From Phanerodontia chrysosporium (Eukaryota > Basidiomycota > Agaricomycetes > Polyporales > Phanerochaetaceae), in the NCBI GenBank assembly GCA_001910725.1, contig MJGA01000058.1, forward strand, positions 1 to 64,000: a stretch of DNA of 64,000 bases. Reading direction: 5' to 3'. The position numbers and the translations under genes were made by a program. Position 1 is the first letter of the stretch; each line of letters begins with the position of its first letter. The notes below the pieces were generated by a model. It made no database searches and had not been told where the DNA came from. It saw only the letters and a list, made by a program, of their open reading frames with translations. Shown piece by piece: positions 20,876 through 32,761 of this stretch.

Positions 20876-22411
20876 CTACTGCAAGCCCATAAGGCGACGG
20901 AGTGCAGCAACCTTGGCTACAGACAGAGCCTTGGTGAGGATGTCAGCAACCATCAGGTCAGTCTGGACATACTCTGGAGAGATCTGGCCGTCCTCTATCA
21001 CATCGCGCAGCCAGTAGAGGCGCAGCTGCATGTGCTTCAATCGCCCAAAGTGCTCAGGATTCTTGGCCACTGCAATAGCAGAGTTGTTATCCATGTAGAG
21101 CGTCGATGGCGAGTGAGAGAGGTTGTAGCCAAACTCTGTGAGCAGATTGCGCATCCAGGCAATGTCCCGGCCAGCCTGGTTGGCAGCCATGTACTCCGCC
21201 TCTGTGGTGGACTGGGCCACCACAGTCTGCAGCTTGCTGCTCCAGTCCACAGCACCAGTACCCATCATGACCACATAAGCACCGGTTGAGCGCAGTGTGT
21301 CAGAGTCCCCGGCATAGTCAGCATCCGAGTAGGTCACAAAGAGCTCCTTCGTCGCAGCAGGCCCATAGGTGAGCTGCAAGTCGAGAGAACCCTTGAGATA
21401 CCGGAAGAGGTGCTTGACTGCCTGCCAATGGGCCTGACCAGGGTTCGCGTTGAAGCGAGCTAGCACAGAGACCGCATAGGCAATGTCAGAACGAGTACAG
21501 GTGGCGAGGTACACGAGGGAGCCAACAGTGCTGATGTAGGGGAGATTCTGGACGGCAGCGCGCTCTTCTCGAGTGGAGGGGGAGTCCGCAGTAGACAGCC
21601 GCTTGCCAGGATCCATGGGTGTCTGCACAGAGGAGCAGGACGAGAACCCGTACTTCTCCAGCATGTCGAGGATGTACTGACGCTGCGAGATGGAGATGCG
21701 GCGGTTGGGACGGTCTCGAGTGATCTGAATGCCTAGCAGGAACGATGTGGGACCCAGGTCGCGAAGCTTGTAGTAGCCAGAGAGCTGTTGCACTATGCGG
21801 TCGGTCTCAGCAGCGCTGGTGGAGGCAATGGTGATATCGTCGATAAAGACAGGCATGATGATCCTGGTGGCGTCCCTGCGGTAGAGATAGAGCGAGGCAT
21901 CGGATTTGAGCCGGATAAAGCCTAGGTCGCGCAGTGTGGCGTGCAGAGTCTTGTTCCAGACGCGCCCAGCTTGCTTGAGACCGTACAGTGCTTTCCTGAG
22001 CCGCAGAACGTCGCCAGGTTGGCCAAAGTGGAAGCCCTCTGGTTGCTGCATGTAGACCTCCTCTTCCAGTACGCCATTGGTGTAGGCGTTGGAGATGTCG
22101 ATGGAGCGCAAGTCCAGGTCCTCGAGTGCGGACAGCGCAAGGACGATCCGGATTGAGGCCATGCGTGCTGTAGGAGCGAAGGTCTCCACATAGTCGAAGC
22201 CAGGCCGTTGAGCATAGCCCTTGACTACTAGGCGGGCCTTGTAGCGTTCCAGCTCGCCGTCAGGGAGGAATTTCTGCGCAAAGACCCAGCGATTAGCGAT
22301 GGCCTTCTTGCCTGGAGGAAGAGCGCAGGGCTCCCAAGTCTCATTGGCAAGTAAGGCCTCGATCTCAGCATGAGCTGCCTTCTTCCATTCCTCTGCATCA
22401 GGTCGCTTCAT
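20876..22411 (-). CDS. pol: Copia reverse transcriptase-RNase H (511-codon open part)
   Basis: An intact open stretch encodes the RT fingers/palm (KARLVVKGYAQRPGFDY; FAPTARMASIR), the Copia-typical YMQQPEGF, the catalytic VFIDDITIA (FIDD in place of the usual YVDD), LYGLKQAGR, and RNase H with YSDADYAGD, STTEAEYMAA and DNNSAIAVAKN. The frame continues upstream without an ATG requirement into a Pro-rich linker, so 22411 is not a natural protein start. The stop at 20876-20878 is the end of pol, just before the polypurine tract. Confidence 0.92.
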   Translation of the reverse strand: MKRPDAEEWKKAAHAEIEALLANETWEPCALPPGKKAIANRWVFAQKFLPDGELERYKARLVVKGYAQRPGFDYVETFAPTARMASIRIVLALSALEDLDLRSIDISNAYTNGVLEEEVYMQQPEGFHFGQPGDVLRLRKALYGLKQAGRVWNKTLHATLRDLGFIRLKSDASLYLYRRDATRIIMPVFIDDITIASTSAAETDRIVQQLSGYYKLRDLGPTSFLLGIQITRDRPNRRISISQRQYILDMLEKYGFSSCSSVQTPMDPGKRLSTADSPSTREERAAVQNLPYISTVGSLVYLATCTRSDIAYAVSVLARFNANPGQAHWQAVKHLFRYLKGSLDLQLTYGPAATKELFVTYSDADYAGDSDTLRSTGAYVVMMGTGAVDWSSKLQTVVAQSTTEAEYMAANQAGRDIAWMRNLLTEFGYNLSHSPSTLYMDNNSAIAVAKNPEHFGRLKHMQLRLYWLRDVIEDGQISPEYVQTDLMVADILTKALSVAKVAALRRLMGLQ

Positions 22412-24777
22412 CGCAGCACTCCAGCTATCTGGCCATGTGTCACCTGCAGCTGCAGCCTTGAGGCAGAGCTCGTCTGTGGAGGCGTCTGACAGTGGAACGT
22501 CCTCCTCTTGACGAGGTTCCTCAGCAATGGGCTCTGGCTGAGCAGGCTGAGCAGGCTGTGAAGGCTGGGCAGACGAGGTTGGCTTGACCTTCCACCATTC
22601 ACCGGGAGGCTTAATGGTGCGCCTGGGACGAGACTCTGCCAGTGAAGGCTGAGTGCCAGATGGGCCGGGCTGAGGCTCGGAAGGAGCTGATGACCGTGAG
22701 CGACCTCGGCGAGGTGGAGATGATGCCTGGCGCTGTGACGATGGCCCTGCACGCTGTGGCTGTCTGCCACGGGAGGCGACTGACTTGCCTCGCCTGGGAG
22801 CAGGTGGTGTGGCCGGAGGCTCTGGAGATGACGCCTGGGGCGAGGGAATGGGCGAAGGTGTGCGAGGTGGTGCTGGTTCTGGTGCCTGTGGCTTTGGTGG
22901 TGGTGGAGGCGCAGCATGCTCGGGTTGCGCATTAGAAGACCCCTCCCCCCAACGCGAGGCTGTGGCGCATCCTCACCAGTAGTAAACTCGTAGTACTCTG
23001 GTTCAGACGACGCGGTAGCGCTATCGGGAGGGTGGGCGCGGAAAGGAGGGATATCCGACCAGTTCTTCAAGCCAGGGAAGTACCGCTCATCGAAGATGGC
23101 GCGCTCTGAGATGGTAACCCGCTTGGTGGCTGGGTTGTAGAACTTCCAGCCCTTGTAGCCAGCAGGATAGCCAATGAAGATGGACTTCTCTGAGTGTGAA
23201 CCCAGCGCACCTCGCTTGTCCTTCTGCACATGCACATAGGCGAGGCAGCCCCAAACGCGCAGATGGGAGACATCCGGCTTGCGGCCATAGAAGGCCTCGT
23301 AGGGAGTGATGCCAGGTAGCGCAGAGGTGGGACACCGGTTGAGGACATGTACCAGGGCGGACAGAGCCTCGCCCCAGAAGGAGGGAGGTAGTCCAGCTTA
23401 GCAAGCATGGCGGTGATGCCCTCAGAGAGGACGCGGTTAAACCGCTCCGCCACACCGTTCTGCTGTGGCCTGTTGCGCACAGTGTGCTGCCGCTCGATGC
23501 CGTGCTCGTTGCAGAAGTCCTCGAGCTCCTTGCTCATGTACTCGCCGCCCTTGTCGTCCCTGAGAGCACCAATGCGCTGCTGCGTCTGGTTCTCTGCATG
23601 GGCCTTGAACTGCTTGAACGCAGCAGTGGCCTCTCCCTTTGTCTTGAGCAGCATGACCGCTCGCAGACGTGTGGAGTCGTCGATGAAGGTGATCCAGTAG
23701 CGGTAGCCAGAGTTGGTGCGGACAGGCAGAGGGCCATGGACATCAGAGTGGATGAGCTGAAGTGGCCGGGAGGCTCTGTTGGATGACGAGGGAAAGGGCG
23801 CAGCGTTGAGCTTGCCAGAGAGGCAGGGCTCACAGATGGGGTCCGCTTCTGCCCTGGAGTCGAGCTTCATGCCAGTGACTATGCCGTCCTTCAGCAAGCT
23901 CCGGATGCTCTGAATGTGTGCATGCGCGAAGTGACGATGCCAGAGGGTCTCATCCATGGGGAGTGTCGAGATGGAGGCGGCCTGGGCGGACTCTGAGGTT
24001 GGAATGACCGTCCCATCGAGGTAGGCAGTGCAAGTGGCCCTAATGGACGCAGTGAAGAGGGTCTGGCCGCTGTGCTCGAAGTCGAGGTGCTTGGAATAGA
24101 TATGGACATTGAAACTGCGCTGAGACGTGAGATACAGGACTGAGAAGCGATTCGAGCCAAGCTCTGGTACATGCAACACTCTACTGAACTCCACAGTGCG
24201 CACTGCCTTCCCCTAGACTACTGGAGCAAACACCACCATTCCTACGCCTTCAGAGTACACTATGGCCTCGTTAGCAAGGCGCACAGTGACCCGGAGAGGC
24301 TTGTAGTTGCGGATCCAGTGCTTGTGGGGCGTCATATGAGAAGTGGCCCCAGTGTCTGCAGTCCAGAGGAGGTGAGTGGCAGGTTCAGGGGTGGCAGAGT
24401 GTGCAGTGTGACGCACAGAGGCTTGGCCAGCGGACTCAGAGGGAAGTTCCTGAGCCGCAGCAGCGGTGGCGGTGGCCTTGGGCTTGTTCTTGCCGCGCTG
24501 CTTCTTCTTCTAATCGATCTCCTGGCGTGCCCTCTCCTTGTTGCACTTGTAGCGGAAGCACTGGTTCTGAGAGTCGCCTGGGATGTCGCAGTACGCACAA
24601 GGGGCGTTGCTGATGGCCTGTGAGGCATTGACAATGAGTACAGAGGCGCTGCCATGCGCGGTAGAGCGAGAACGAAGAGCCTCCTCGTTGACAAAGGCGG
24701 ACTGGAGCGATTCCTTGTCGAACTTGTCCAGGAGCTGGAGGGGCCTGGAAAGCTGCCGAGCACCGCGCAGAGAAAGC
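22412..24777 (-). pseudogene. Copia gag(partial)-protease-integrase, frameshifted
   Basis: From the truncated 5' end: gag tail with LDKFDKESLQSAFVNEEA; a Cys cluster CAYC...CFRYKC resembling a zinc knuckle but without the usual His; protease DTGATSHMT; integrase with WHRHFAHAH...CEPC zinc domain and the D, D, E residues in IHSDVHG, LRDDKGGEY and GVAERFNR; then the GKP-type core (YKGWKFYNPATKR) and a Pro/Ser-rich linker. Lesions: TAG 24510-24512, a TAG near 24213, a one-base frameshift near 23390 in a C/T run, and another near 22950 in a G run. The 5' boundary coincides with the palindrome arm. Confidence 0.88.
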
Positions 24778-24854
24778 AGACCTTGTCCACGAGAAGTGTG
24801 GGCTTTCTGAGAAACTGCATCAGTGGCCCGTTCATTGCGGCATAGTCCAGATAC

Positions 24855-25571
24855 TCACTGGCCATTCCAGCGAATAAGTCGTAAACCTTGCATGAGGGCC
24901 TGTTGGAGTGTTGTGAGGCCTTTGCCAGATGCCATCCGACGGGCTATGTATGCCCCTCTTGCAACCGTGCGGAGCGTTTGCATGGTGAATTGCTGGAGGG
25001 CGATCTTGCGGCCAGACTGTGCGTACTTCTTTGAGAAGGTGGACCGTATCTTGTGGTTGCTCGGAGTGTTCTTGCTCTTCGCACGGGCTCTTCGCTTGGC
25101 CTTGCCGTCCTTCTTTCGATGATCCCGGCTAGTCTCGGGTGGCTGAGAACCCGAGAGGCCCCCAACAGGTTTCCCAGCAGGAGTCTGGCGTACTTGGGTA
25201 GGCGACGGACTTGGCAGCGGCGTGTCAGAGGCAGGTGCTGCAGATGATAGGGAGGTGGGTGGCTGGGACGATCTGGGTAGCGATGGGTATCGGAGCTCCT
25301 GGCCTGGCTCGGTATCGCCTTCGTCATCGTCTTCTCGCCGGTTGCGCTCCGAGAATGCGGCACAAAAACAGTCTTCGAACGCACAATCCTCGAAGGGAAG
25401 GGCTATTTCCTCGGTGTCCCCCCTATCTTCAGGAGAAGAGCTGTTGCCGTTCGTGGCCTTGGGCTGAAGACACAAGTTTACTACAGGGCATAGGGACAAC
25501 AGAGATCGACGTACCATAGCATGGGCATTGCTAGCTGCAGTCTTAGCCCTGAGCCGCGTGAGTGGCGCCAT
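24855..25571 (-). CDS. Two-exon gene, 221 aa (right arm copy)
   Basis: Inverted identical copy of 19670-20386, with the same exon/intron borders. Past its stop the arm sequence continues 77 bp to the junction with Copia gag. Confidence 0.55.
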   Translation of the reverse strand: MAPLTRLRAKTAASNAHAMVRRSLLSLCPVVNLCLQPKATNGNSSSPEDRGDTEEIALPFEDCAFEDCFCAAFSERNRREDDDEGDTEPGQELRYPSLPRSSQPPTSLSSAAPASDTPLPSPSPTQVRQTPAGKPVGGLSGSQPPETSRDHRKKDGKAKRRARAKSKNTPSNHKIRSTFSKKYAQSGRKIALQQFTMQTLRTVARGAYIARRMASGKGLTTLQQALMQGLRLIRWNGQ

Positions 25572-26380
25572 TATGAACCGCAGTGAGTAAGACAGGGAGA
25601 GGGAGACAAATAGACAAACGACGATAACTCGGCAGTCTACGGTGATTATAACGGTCTTCGTCAAGTGTAACAAATGGTGCCCAGGAGGACAAGGGTCCAG
25701 TGGCCCACGATCGAAGCACGGACCAACGACCTATTGTTACTTTGTCAAACGCTTTGTCACCTTCTGAGTATATATCGTCGCGACTGACTTGCACACCAGC
25801 CTGCGCTCCTCCTCTGCGCCCTCTGGCAGTCATTCTGCTGGGCTGACAAGCCCAACGGCCATCGTGTCTCGACGTTACAGGCTGGGCTAGCAGGCGCAGG
25901 ACAACAGTATCCGCTGGGCTGACCAGCCCTCTAGATCCCTGAATGTGCGCTGGCCAACGGTGCCGTTGGGCTGACCAGCTCTATGGCCACCATAGCTCAA
26001 CGTTAAAGGCTGGCTTAGCCGGCTCTGTACCATTTTTAGCTGAAACTTGTATATAAGAGTCGGTCGAGCTTACTAGCCAAGAGCTTGCACGGGTGACGAA
26101 AATTTGAGCTGGTCGTCTCTGTGAATTTCGCTGTGGCTCATGGTCACGCAAATCTGTGTGATTTCAGCACTGCCATAACAGTGACCTAGTATCATTGTAC
26201 ATGTAGATGAAAATAGAACCCGACAGCTACTCACCCGACGTTCGACGCAGTTACTCACCCCCAGTGACGCGGCGACAATGGTCACACACCGTCACGTACA
26301 CGGCAGTCACAGGGGAGCGTGCCAGGAGGTCAATTTAAGTCGTCGACTCAAGTCCATCTCCCACCTTCTCCGCTGATAAT

Positions 26381-26983
26381 ATGCCTGGCCAACACGAACA
26401 GCAACAGAAGAGCTTCTTTGCTACCTTGAACAGTAGTATGGTGCTCAAGGCTCAAGGCCAGCAGTAAACAATTTTACCGCTGTGGACGACTTGATTTCTT
26501 TTCTTTTTCTGATGTCGCCTACTCTTGCCAGGTTCAACGAACAACTCGAGAGCCCCCGGAGCCAGTTCAAAAAGATCTCTGGTGCTGCTTCTACTGGGGT
26601 ACGTTATGATCACGGCTCAATACAGTCCTGCACTCTCACAGCAATGACCCGCACTGACAGCCTGACTCAAAGCACGAGGGGTCCCAGGTGAGCGTCAGTG
26701 CCTTGCCCTCTAGCGTTTCTGATCATCACACCCTACAGTCCTTTATTCCTGCCACCGTCCACTAAAAACCGAAGGTATCCATGTTTCCAATGCCCTCACC
26801 ATACGCTGACACATTTTTTAGTTCACCGCCGAAGATATCACTTGTGCCAAACAAATCTGGGTTGACGTAACAAAGAGGATCAACACGCAGCTCTGGAAGC
26901 CTCAGCTTGTGGAATATCTGACCGACCTTGAACGGCAGTACCTTGAGGGACTGGACGAGATCATGAGCGAGTATTATATGTAA
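26381..26983 (+). CDS. Four-exon small gene, 112 aa, unknown (right arm copy)
   Basis: Exons 26381-26463, 26532-26598, 26661-26687 and 26822-26983 join in phase (83+67+27+162 nt) to a 112-residue protein ending at TAA. The third exon is a 27-nt microexon. Introns start GTAAAC, GTACGT and GTGAGC and end CAG or TAG. The protein begins MPGQHEQQQKSFFATLNSS, has a short Ser/Gly-rich middle, and ends in an amphipathic helical part (FTAEDITCAKQIWVDVTKR; YLTDLERQYLEGLDEIM). I do not recognise it. The intact frame over four exons argues for a gene that was functional until recently. Confidence 0.6.
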
Positions 26984-27206
26984 TAACTTGTACTATCTAT
27001 CATTCTTTGCAATGGCATGACCTCCCCTGGGGCTAGTATAACCATGGCCCACATTCAGTCCAGTAGAATACCTACCCAGGAGCATTCTCAGCATGCGGAT
27101 AACCGACCTGGATTGATAAAATAAAGGGAAACAAATAAAATTGCTTGCAATCTACATGTTCTGTATATACTTGTGGACTGTATGCGCTTGTGATTTATTG
27201 CACCCA

Positions 27207-27679
27207 CTACTCCTTCCAAGCCCTAATACGCCTCTCCATGTGTGCATCAATTTTCCTCTGGAGGCCCGGGGACCATGAGCACGCACAGGACGAAGGAGTA
27301 GAAGGAGTAGCACCCTCTGCAACTGACAGGGCAAAGGTTTGGTAAAGGGCTTCAACGTCCTCACGTGCGGTTTGCAGCTTCCACGCTTTTAGATCGAGCT
27401 CTAGCAGTGACTAGTGGGGTATTTTCAATCCTGTCACATATAATGGAGGTTGCTGTAACTCACCTTTTTGTCATCCTCGTGAGTTGTCTTCGAGGCCGGC
27501 GCAGTCGCCGCGATGGTCTCTGTACGGCCAGGGTACATAGGCATAGGCACCCTCATGGATGCCTGCGGTGCAGTATATGCGCTTGTATGGCCCGAGTTTC
27601 ATTGTGGCATTCCAGCACCAATCCCATTATAAACGCCACCGGGAGAGAATGCAGGCATCCCGTAGCCCATCATCCCCAG
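27207..27679 (-). pseudogene. Two-exon gene fragment (right arm copy)
   Basis: Inverted copy of 17562-18034 with the same in-frame stop, showing that the stop arose before the arms were duplicated or was homogenised between them. Confidence 0.5.
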
Positions 27680-28111
27680 CTGGAAGTTGTCAGAAATGCT
27701 CTCACATGCATTTGTGTCCCGCTTACCGGGTATGCAAAGTTTCTGTTACACAATTTTCCATGCTATACATTGCTGAGATGAAAATCTCGCACATATATAC
27801 TAGACGTACTTCATATATGCTAGCACTTGGTGAATGGAATCAGCGAACTCAGTCGTGACGTGTGTGTGCATATTCAGCTGTTAGTATTAACTCCGCTCGA
27901 CTCTGCTCATTCTGCCATGCAGCGGAATGCTGCCATACGAACAAGACGAGGAGCGATAACACAATGCCCACTGGGGCTATGACATGCAGCCTCACTGGAC
28001 CTATGACACACAAACCTCCCAATGGGCTACCTCTCTGCAGGGGACACGCGGTCCTTCCACGACGTTGCTTCTTTCCCTCCCACAATCACCTCACCATCGA
28101 CCTCCTCAACA

Positions 28112-29225
28112 ATGTCCGCAAGCTAGGATATTTTTGCCCTAGACAAGTCTCGAGTCCGCTAACCATATAACAATGTGTTCGATGTTGTCGTAAATAGTTC
28201 GGCTGCAAATCTGGCCATTGAACAAGCACAAGCAGTACTCATATCGAAGTATTCTGCTAGCACGATCAGATCCATGAAAGATGTCCTTTCTCAGTATCCC
28301 TGATTCATGGAACAGAGGTATCCCCATGCACAAGATATCTATGATCCGTTTCAAGTTCCAGGTAAGCCTCCAAGTTGTTGTTTTAGTGCATTACTCACTA
28401 TACTCAGAGTATTTCTCAGAGTACCTTCATACACGAGTAATAACCAGCTCCGTTGCCAATCAACGGGGATTGACCAAGTTCACCTATTTTTCTTATAGGA
28501 CTTGCCTTATTTAAGTAGTGAGTATGCACATACCATCTTTATACATCACCCTTCTAACTGCGACAGATGAAATGGTGCTTTCAATTGCGGCAGATTGTGA
28601 TACCCACAGAACAAATGCACGCATATACCACACGTCTACGAGAGGTACCATTCTGACCTTGCATCCAGCTGACCTTCATCTCATTCTTACCTTCCAGATG
28701 ATATGGAGAATCATTCACATGCACAATCTTACTAGAATCGACAAAACCAAAGTGGTGTTTGGCATCAATGAAGCTTGTCTCATGATTCTATGTATAATGG
28801 ACACCAACATGTATTTTAACACTGTAAGCTCACAGATCACGTTCTTCGATTTATCTCACATAAATGACTAGACCCTTAACTACATTGTGGTAAACAATTG
28901 CATGCTTCTGTTTGCCGTGCGCCCATCAACTATTGCAAACGGCAAGGGTACTGAATACATCCTTCATTGGAGAGTGTGTATCCCAGCGCTCATACTCATT
29001 CATGCCTGACCTTGTTTATTATCCTGTCAGCACGTTGCGCTCTATCGAGTTGGCTGGGAGTTCTTTGCCACTCGCATCAACTTTCAGAAGTGGAAGGATA
29101 AGGATATAGAGTAAACCTCAAGTTTCTACCCCATCCTTTGTAGCGCCTCATCGAAACCCTGCTACTAGGAAGCAAACAACCGCTGGTCCCAGTCTACATC
29201 CCAATGACCTCATGCAAGACTTGCC
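28112..29225 (+). pseudogene. Truncated 5' half of the recombinase-like gene (right arm)
   Basis: Copy of the first exons of the gene at 14715-17129. The ATG at 28112 is followed by TAG, TAA and TGA interruptions in the first exon (28112-28361), GTAAGC donor at 28362, then a second exon reading EYFSEYLHTRVITSSVANQ. The gene is cut at 29225, before the region with the Gly-His and Tyr motifs. Confidence 0.5.
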
Positions 29226-30235
29226 GTCAGAGACTGAAAGTGAATATAGAGATCCAGGCAGTTTATATGTGAGACTCTTGTTATGCTAATAATATTCACA
29301 ACCTGTGATGTATAGATGCTCCAATTTGTATTACATATTCTGCCAATAGTAGCTTGAATAAAATGCAGCATATAATTTCTCAGCACTGGAGTGGCCAAGG
29401 TCATCATGAGCATGGAAGAACAAGTCTTCACACAGGGTCCCAAGCTGCAGTACGACAAGTCACTTTTCAATGTAAAGGACAGAAAGTGGCTGATTCCCGC
29501 AATTTAGTCAATCTGCCCTCAGTGATCTGTGATCCAGCATTTCCAAGGCTAAATCACCCTTTTATGAGTGCCTATTGCATTATGTCAGATCTGTACTTCC
29601 TGAGCCTCTCACCCAGAATAGAAATATCACTTCCACATTGAACTTGTGCCAATGGTCCTCACACCATCAAAGCACGCCAGTGTGTTACTGACATGTATCG
29701 AAGATCCGATCAAGTTAATAAATATTTTTTGTACCTTTCTGCATAACAACACACCTCTGATAATGTTCAATTTTTTTTTAATATTGCAGATATACCCTAG
29801 TTTCCATTGATACTGACATTGATGCATAGAATGATATCGCAGAACACCTACATATAGTGGCTGTGCACAGATTTAGTCTCCCTCCCTTCCCCATCCCCCT
29901 GCCTCCCTAACTGAAGCTTGAAGCTGTCCATTCTATTGTCCTTGTCTTGTCCCTTTGTATGTGCCTGTGTCACAAGTGTTCTGGCCTTCTCCTTCAACCT
30001 ATGGGGCCTGCCAAATCCAAGAACAATGCTGGCATGTTTCACTTGCTCATGAGTGTTGTCTAATTAGTAAAATACCAATGGCTGACTGGTTTTAGTGTGA
30101 ATGTGAAGCACCTGACTGTATTCACACCATGGTGTGGCTTTTACCTCATGAGTATTATTCAATTACTAACTCTGAGCACCTATTTCTCTTCCATATCTTG
30201 ACAAATATTTCAAACTCACATGATGACCTGCCTCA
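29226..30235. other. Spacer, no gene recognised
   Basis: About 1 kb of AT-rich DNA beyond the right palindrome end. Only short frames occur, with no domain or repeat recognised. Confidence 0.45.
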
Positions 30236-31800
30236 CTCATGCATTTTGCTCATTGCCCACTTCTGCTGTGCCCTTGCTTAAGCCTGCCCATTCTGTGCCT
30301 GTTTCTACCCAGTCAGCTACACCTACAACAATTGAGAAGTGCAGTGGGAATTGCAGAATTGCCGTCACATGCAAGCAATAGCTTCCAAAGGCAGAGTGCG
30401 AGGTCTGTGGTGGATGCAAGTATCACAAGGTCAAGCCACCTCCGCAGAGCACATCTTCAAATGATAGATCCAAGAAGCATGCGAAGAGCTTGCACATAAC
30501 AAGGTCCTAACAGAGTACTACTACTGTCGAGGTCCTCTTGAATGTTGTCCCATCTCAGTCCCCCACTCATTCAAAGATGGCTGCACCTGCATCTACCTTG
30601 CACATCATAACGCCTCCCTGCGTACCTGCAACTCATGTTTCTGCAACTGCTTCCCTCAGCTGATTGCCATCTGGCTATGCCAGTAAGTTCAAATATGAAT
30701 CCTTCGCAGCTTCACGCATTTTGACACACATTTATTCTAGATGTTGCATCATGAGTACTAACTGCACCTCGTACTTCTGTGCAAAGTCACTTAACTCCCA
30801 CTGTTACTACACGTACTACTCAAAGTATGCAGTTATAGTGTATTCATGGAAACTGCATTTATTCTTGATTGCAATATCATTCACTGCAAGTGAGAGTACT
30901 GATACTTGCAAATTCAAGTCACAACTTACGCCGTTCTTTAGTGATAAATGGCTTCAGCAACATCAGGAACTATGCGAGGAGAAGGAGAAGCAGGAGGCAG
31001 TGAAGAAACTTAAGGAAAAGACGTCTGGACAGATTACAATTGTTATCTGGGATGAAAAGAATCTCGAGGACTCCAATATAAGTAGTATTCCAGTTGACCA
31101 AGTCTGAGTACTTAAAGTTGTCATGTAGCAGTAGTCTAAACTCATAAGCTATTTAGTTTCACATGAAGACGTGTACAGTAACAGGTAACTTGTAATCAAG
31201 GTCAACAAAGTCCTTCTTGATATTTTGAAGATGACTGTCACCCCTTGTGGTCATTCTGCAAAGCTCACATTCAGCTACTTTGACAAGAAGAAAGGGGCGT
31301 GGACAGTCATCCCTTATGGGAACACCATCTCTGTCTTTAACTGTGCTGACATTTATCTTTGCTCACTTGGCGATTGTACTGCCATTATTACTCAGGTTTA
31401 GCACTACATTGACATGCAGATTAGCACACTGCAAGCAGCCTTTGCCGAAGACTTTGTCGACCAGTGAGCGACTATCAGAGTGAAAGGAAAGGCTGAGATG
31501 CTAGGAGCACTCAGTTTTGCTGGCACTGGTAGCAGCAGGTCAACTTATCCATCCCCAGTCCTCAGCTCACAATCATCGACACTAACAATCCTAGCCCTCA
31601 CTACACTACCCTCACATAACAAAATGTCCTCATAACCAGGGTAGTCAAAGAGCTGGGATGCACTACAATTCTGTCTATCCGACCAGCACACTATAGTGCC
31701 TCCTTCCACTACTAAACCTATGGCACCCTCTGTAGCTAAGTGAAAAGAACAAGCTAGGTCCCTTTGTATAGTCAAGAATGTGTCTCTCACTTATAGTGAT
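30236..31800 (+). pseudogene. Decayed gene(s), unknown
   Basis: Several coherent stretches lie in plus orientation: a Cys-rich segment near 30395-30430 (CEVCGGCKYHK), a coiled, charged segment near 30955-31080 (EEKEKQEAVKKLKEK then SGQITIVIWDEKN), and a stretch from 31260 reading FSYFDKKKGAWTVIPYG and FNCADIYLCSLGDC. Between them are stops, most of which fit CAA, CAG or CGA changes. They may be exons of one gene or of two. I do not recognise a family. Confidence 0.3.
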
Positions 31801-32091
31801 ATTAGACCCAGCATGCATTGTTGCTCTAGAATATAACATCCAGATGTGAGTAAACTACTACACAGAATGACTATCATGCTGACTTACTTCCAGGTCGTTA
31901 ACATGTTAGCCATTCTCTACATCGCATCTATTTTAAAAATATGCTGCCCTAGTGTCTATACACCAAACCAACCAGCAATACTCACTGGCAAAGGTTTACT
32001 TGGACTACAAAGGGTGTAACCAAACTTGAAGATGAGGTATAGAGGCTAGAAAGGTGAGACATAATGAGATTGAAGCTGGGAAGGCACCCCC

Positions 32092-32761
32092 TGTCATGGA
32101 TGTAATGGTGTAGCCCTATTTTTCGCCGATTTTTAGCTATTTTCCTCGATTAATCCAATGGGTGAGCAGTCCTCATGCCATCTGGAGTCCTAGCCACTCA
32201 TACTCAGTGTCTGGCCACCCAGCACCAGCGCCCTAATGGCACATCATCTCTAAATGCCAGCGCATCCCACTGTGTGCTCAGTCACTGTCTAGATCACCGG
32301 TCTGCCCTGCGACTGGTTCCCCAGATCGCCAAGGAGGCATTGTCATCCCTGATGACTCTCTTCGCTGAGACATGCCGAGCTGATCATTCTGATGACACAG
32401 CCTCAGCCCGACGCAGCCTACAGACACTACTAGCTGATACAGCCTCCTGACATAGCCCCAGCACAGTCTTGCCGACTATACTGAGCACTGCCCATCAGCT
32501 TACATAATCGTATAGCCTGCTCTAAAGGATCTGTAGTATATAAGGATAGCTTTCCTCACTTCTATCTGTCATTTCAATCTCTTGGTCAATACAAACAGAT
32601 AAGCCTCCATTTGTATTGTAGTTACAACACTAATGTTATCTTGGTAAATATGGACAGCTGCGCAAGTTAGGTTGTTGCCGTGTGATTCACTTCGCTGCAC
32701 CCAATTATCGTCATCCCCATTTGTCCTCCCTCGTGTAGCGTTGAGCCCTAACTCTGTGACA
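32092..32761 (-). repeat. Solo LTR of family B
   Basis: 670 bp, TGTCATGGATG to CTCTGTGACA in this orientation, matching the B LTR throughout with many C/T changes. The flanks CCCCC (32087-32091) and TCCCC (32762-32766) may be a target duplication with one change. Confidence 0.85.

Larger units (their letters stand above)
20471..24777 (-). mobile_element. Ty1/Copia element, 5'-truncated at the palindrome junction
   Basis: The minus strand carries gag remnant, protease, integrase, RT-RNase H and the 3' LTR (20471-20820) with its polypurine tract (20821-20835). The 5' LTR and N-terminal gag are missing: at 24777/24778 the gag frame is cut and continues into palindrome arm sequence. It forms the spacer between the palindrome arms. 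Confidence 0.93.
24778..29225 (-). repeat. Right arm of the palindrome
   Basis: Inverted copy of 16016-20463. Its inner end joins Copia gag sequence. Its outer end stops inside the recombinase-like pseudogene, after which unrelated DNA begins at 29226. Since the gene is continuous only at the left arm, this arm is likely the derived copy. Confidence 0.95.

Noticed and set aside
22642..22982. Gly-rich plus-strand frames opposite the Copia linker
   Set aside because: They are antisense shadows of the Pro/Ser-rich linker between integrase and RT.
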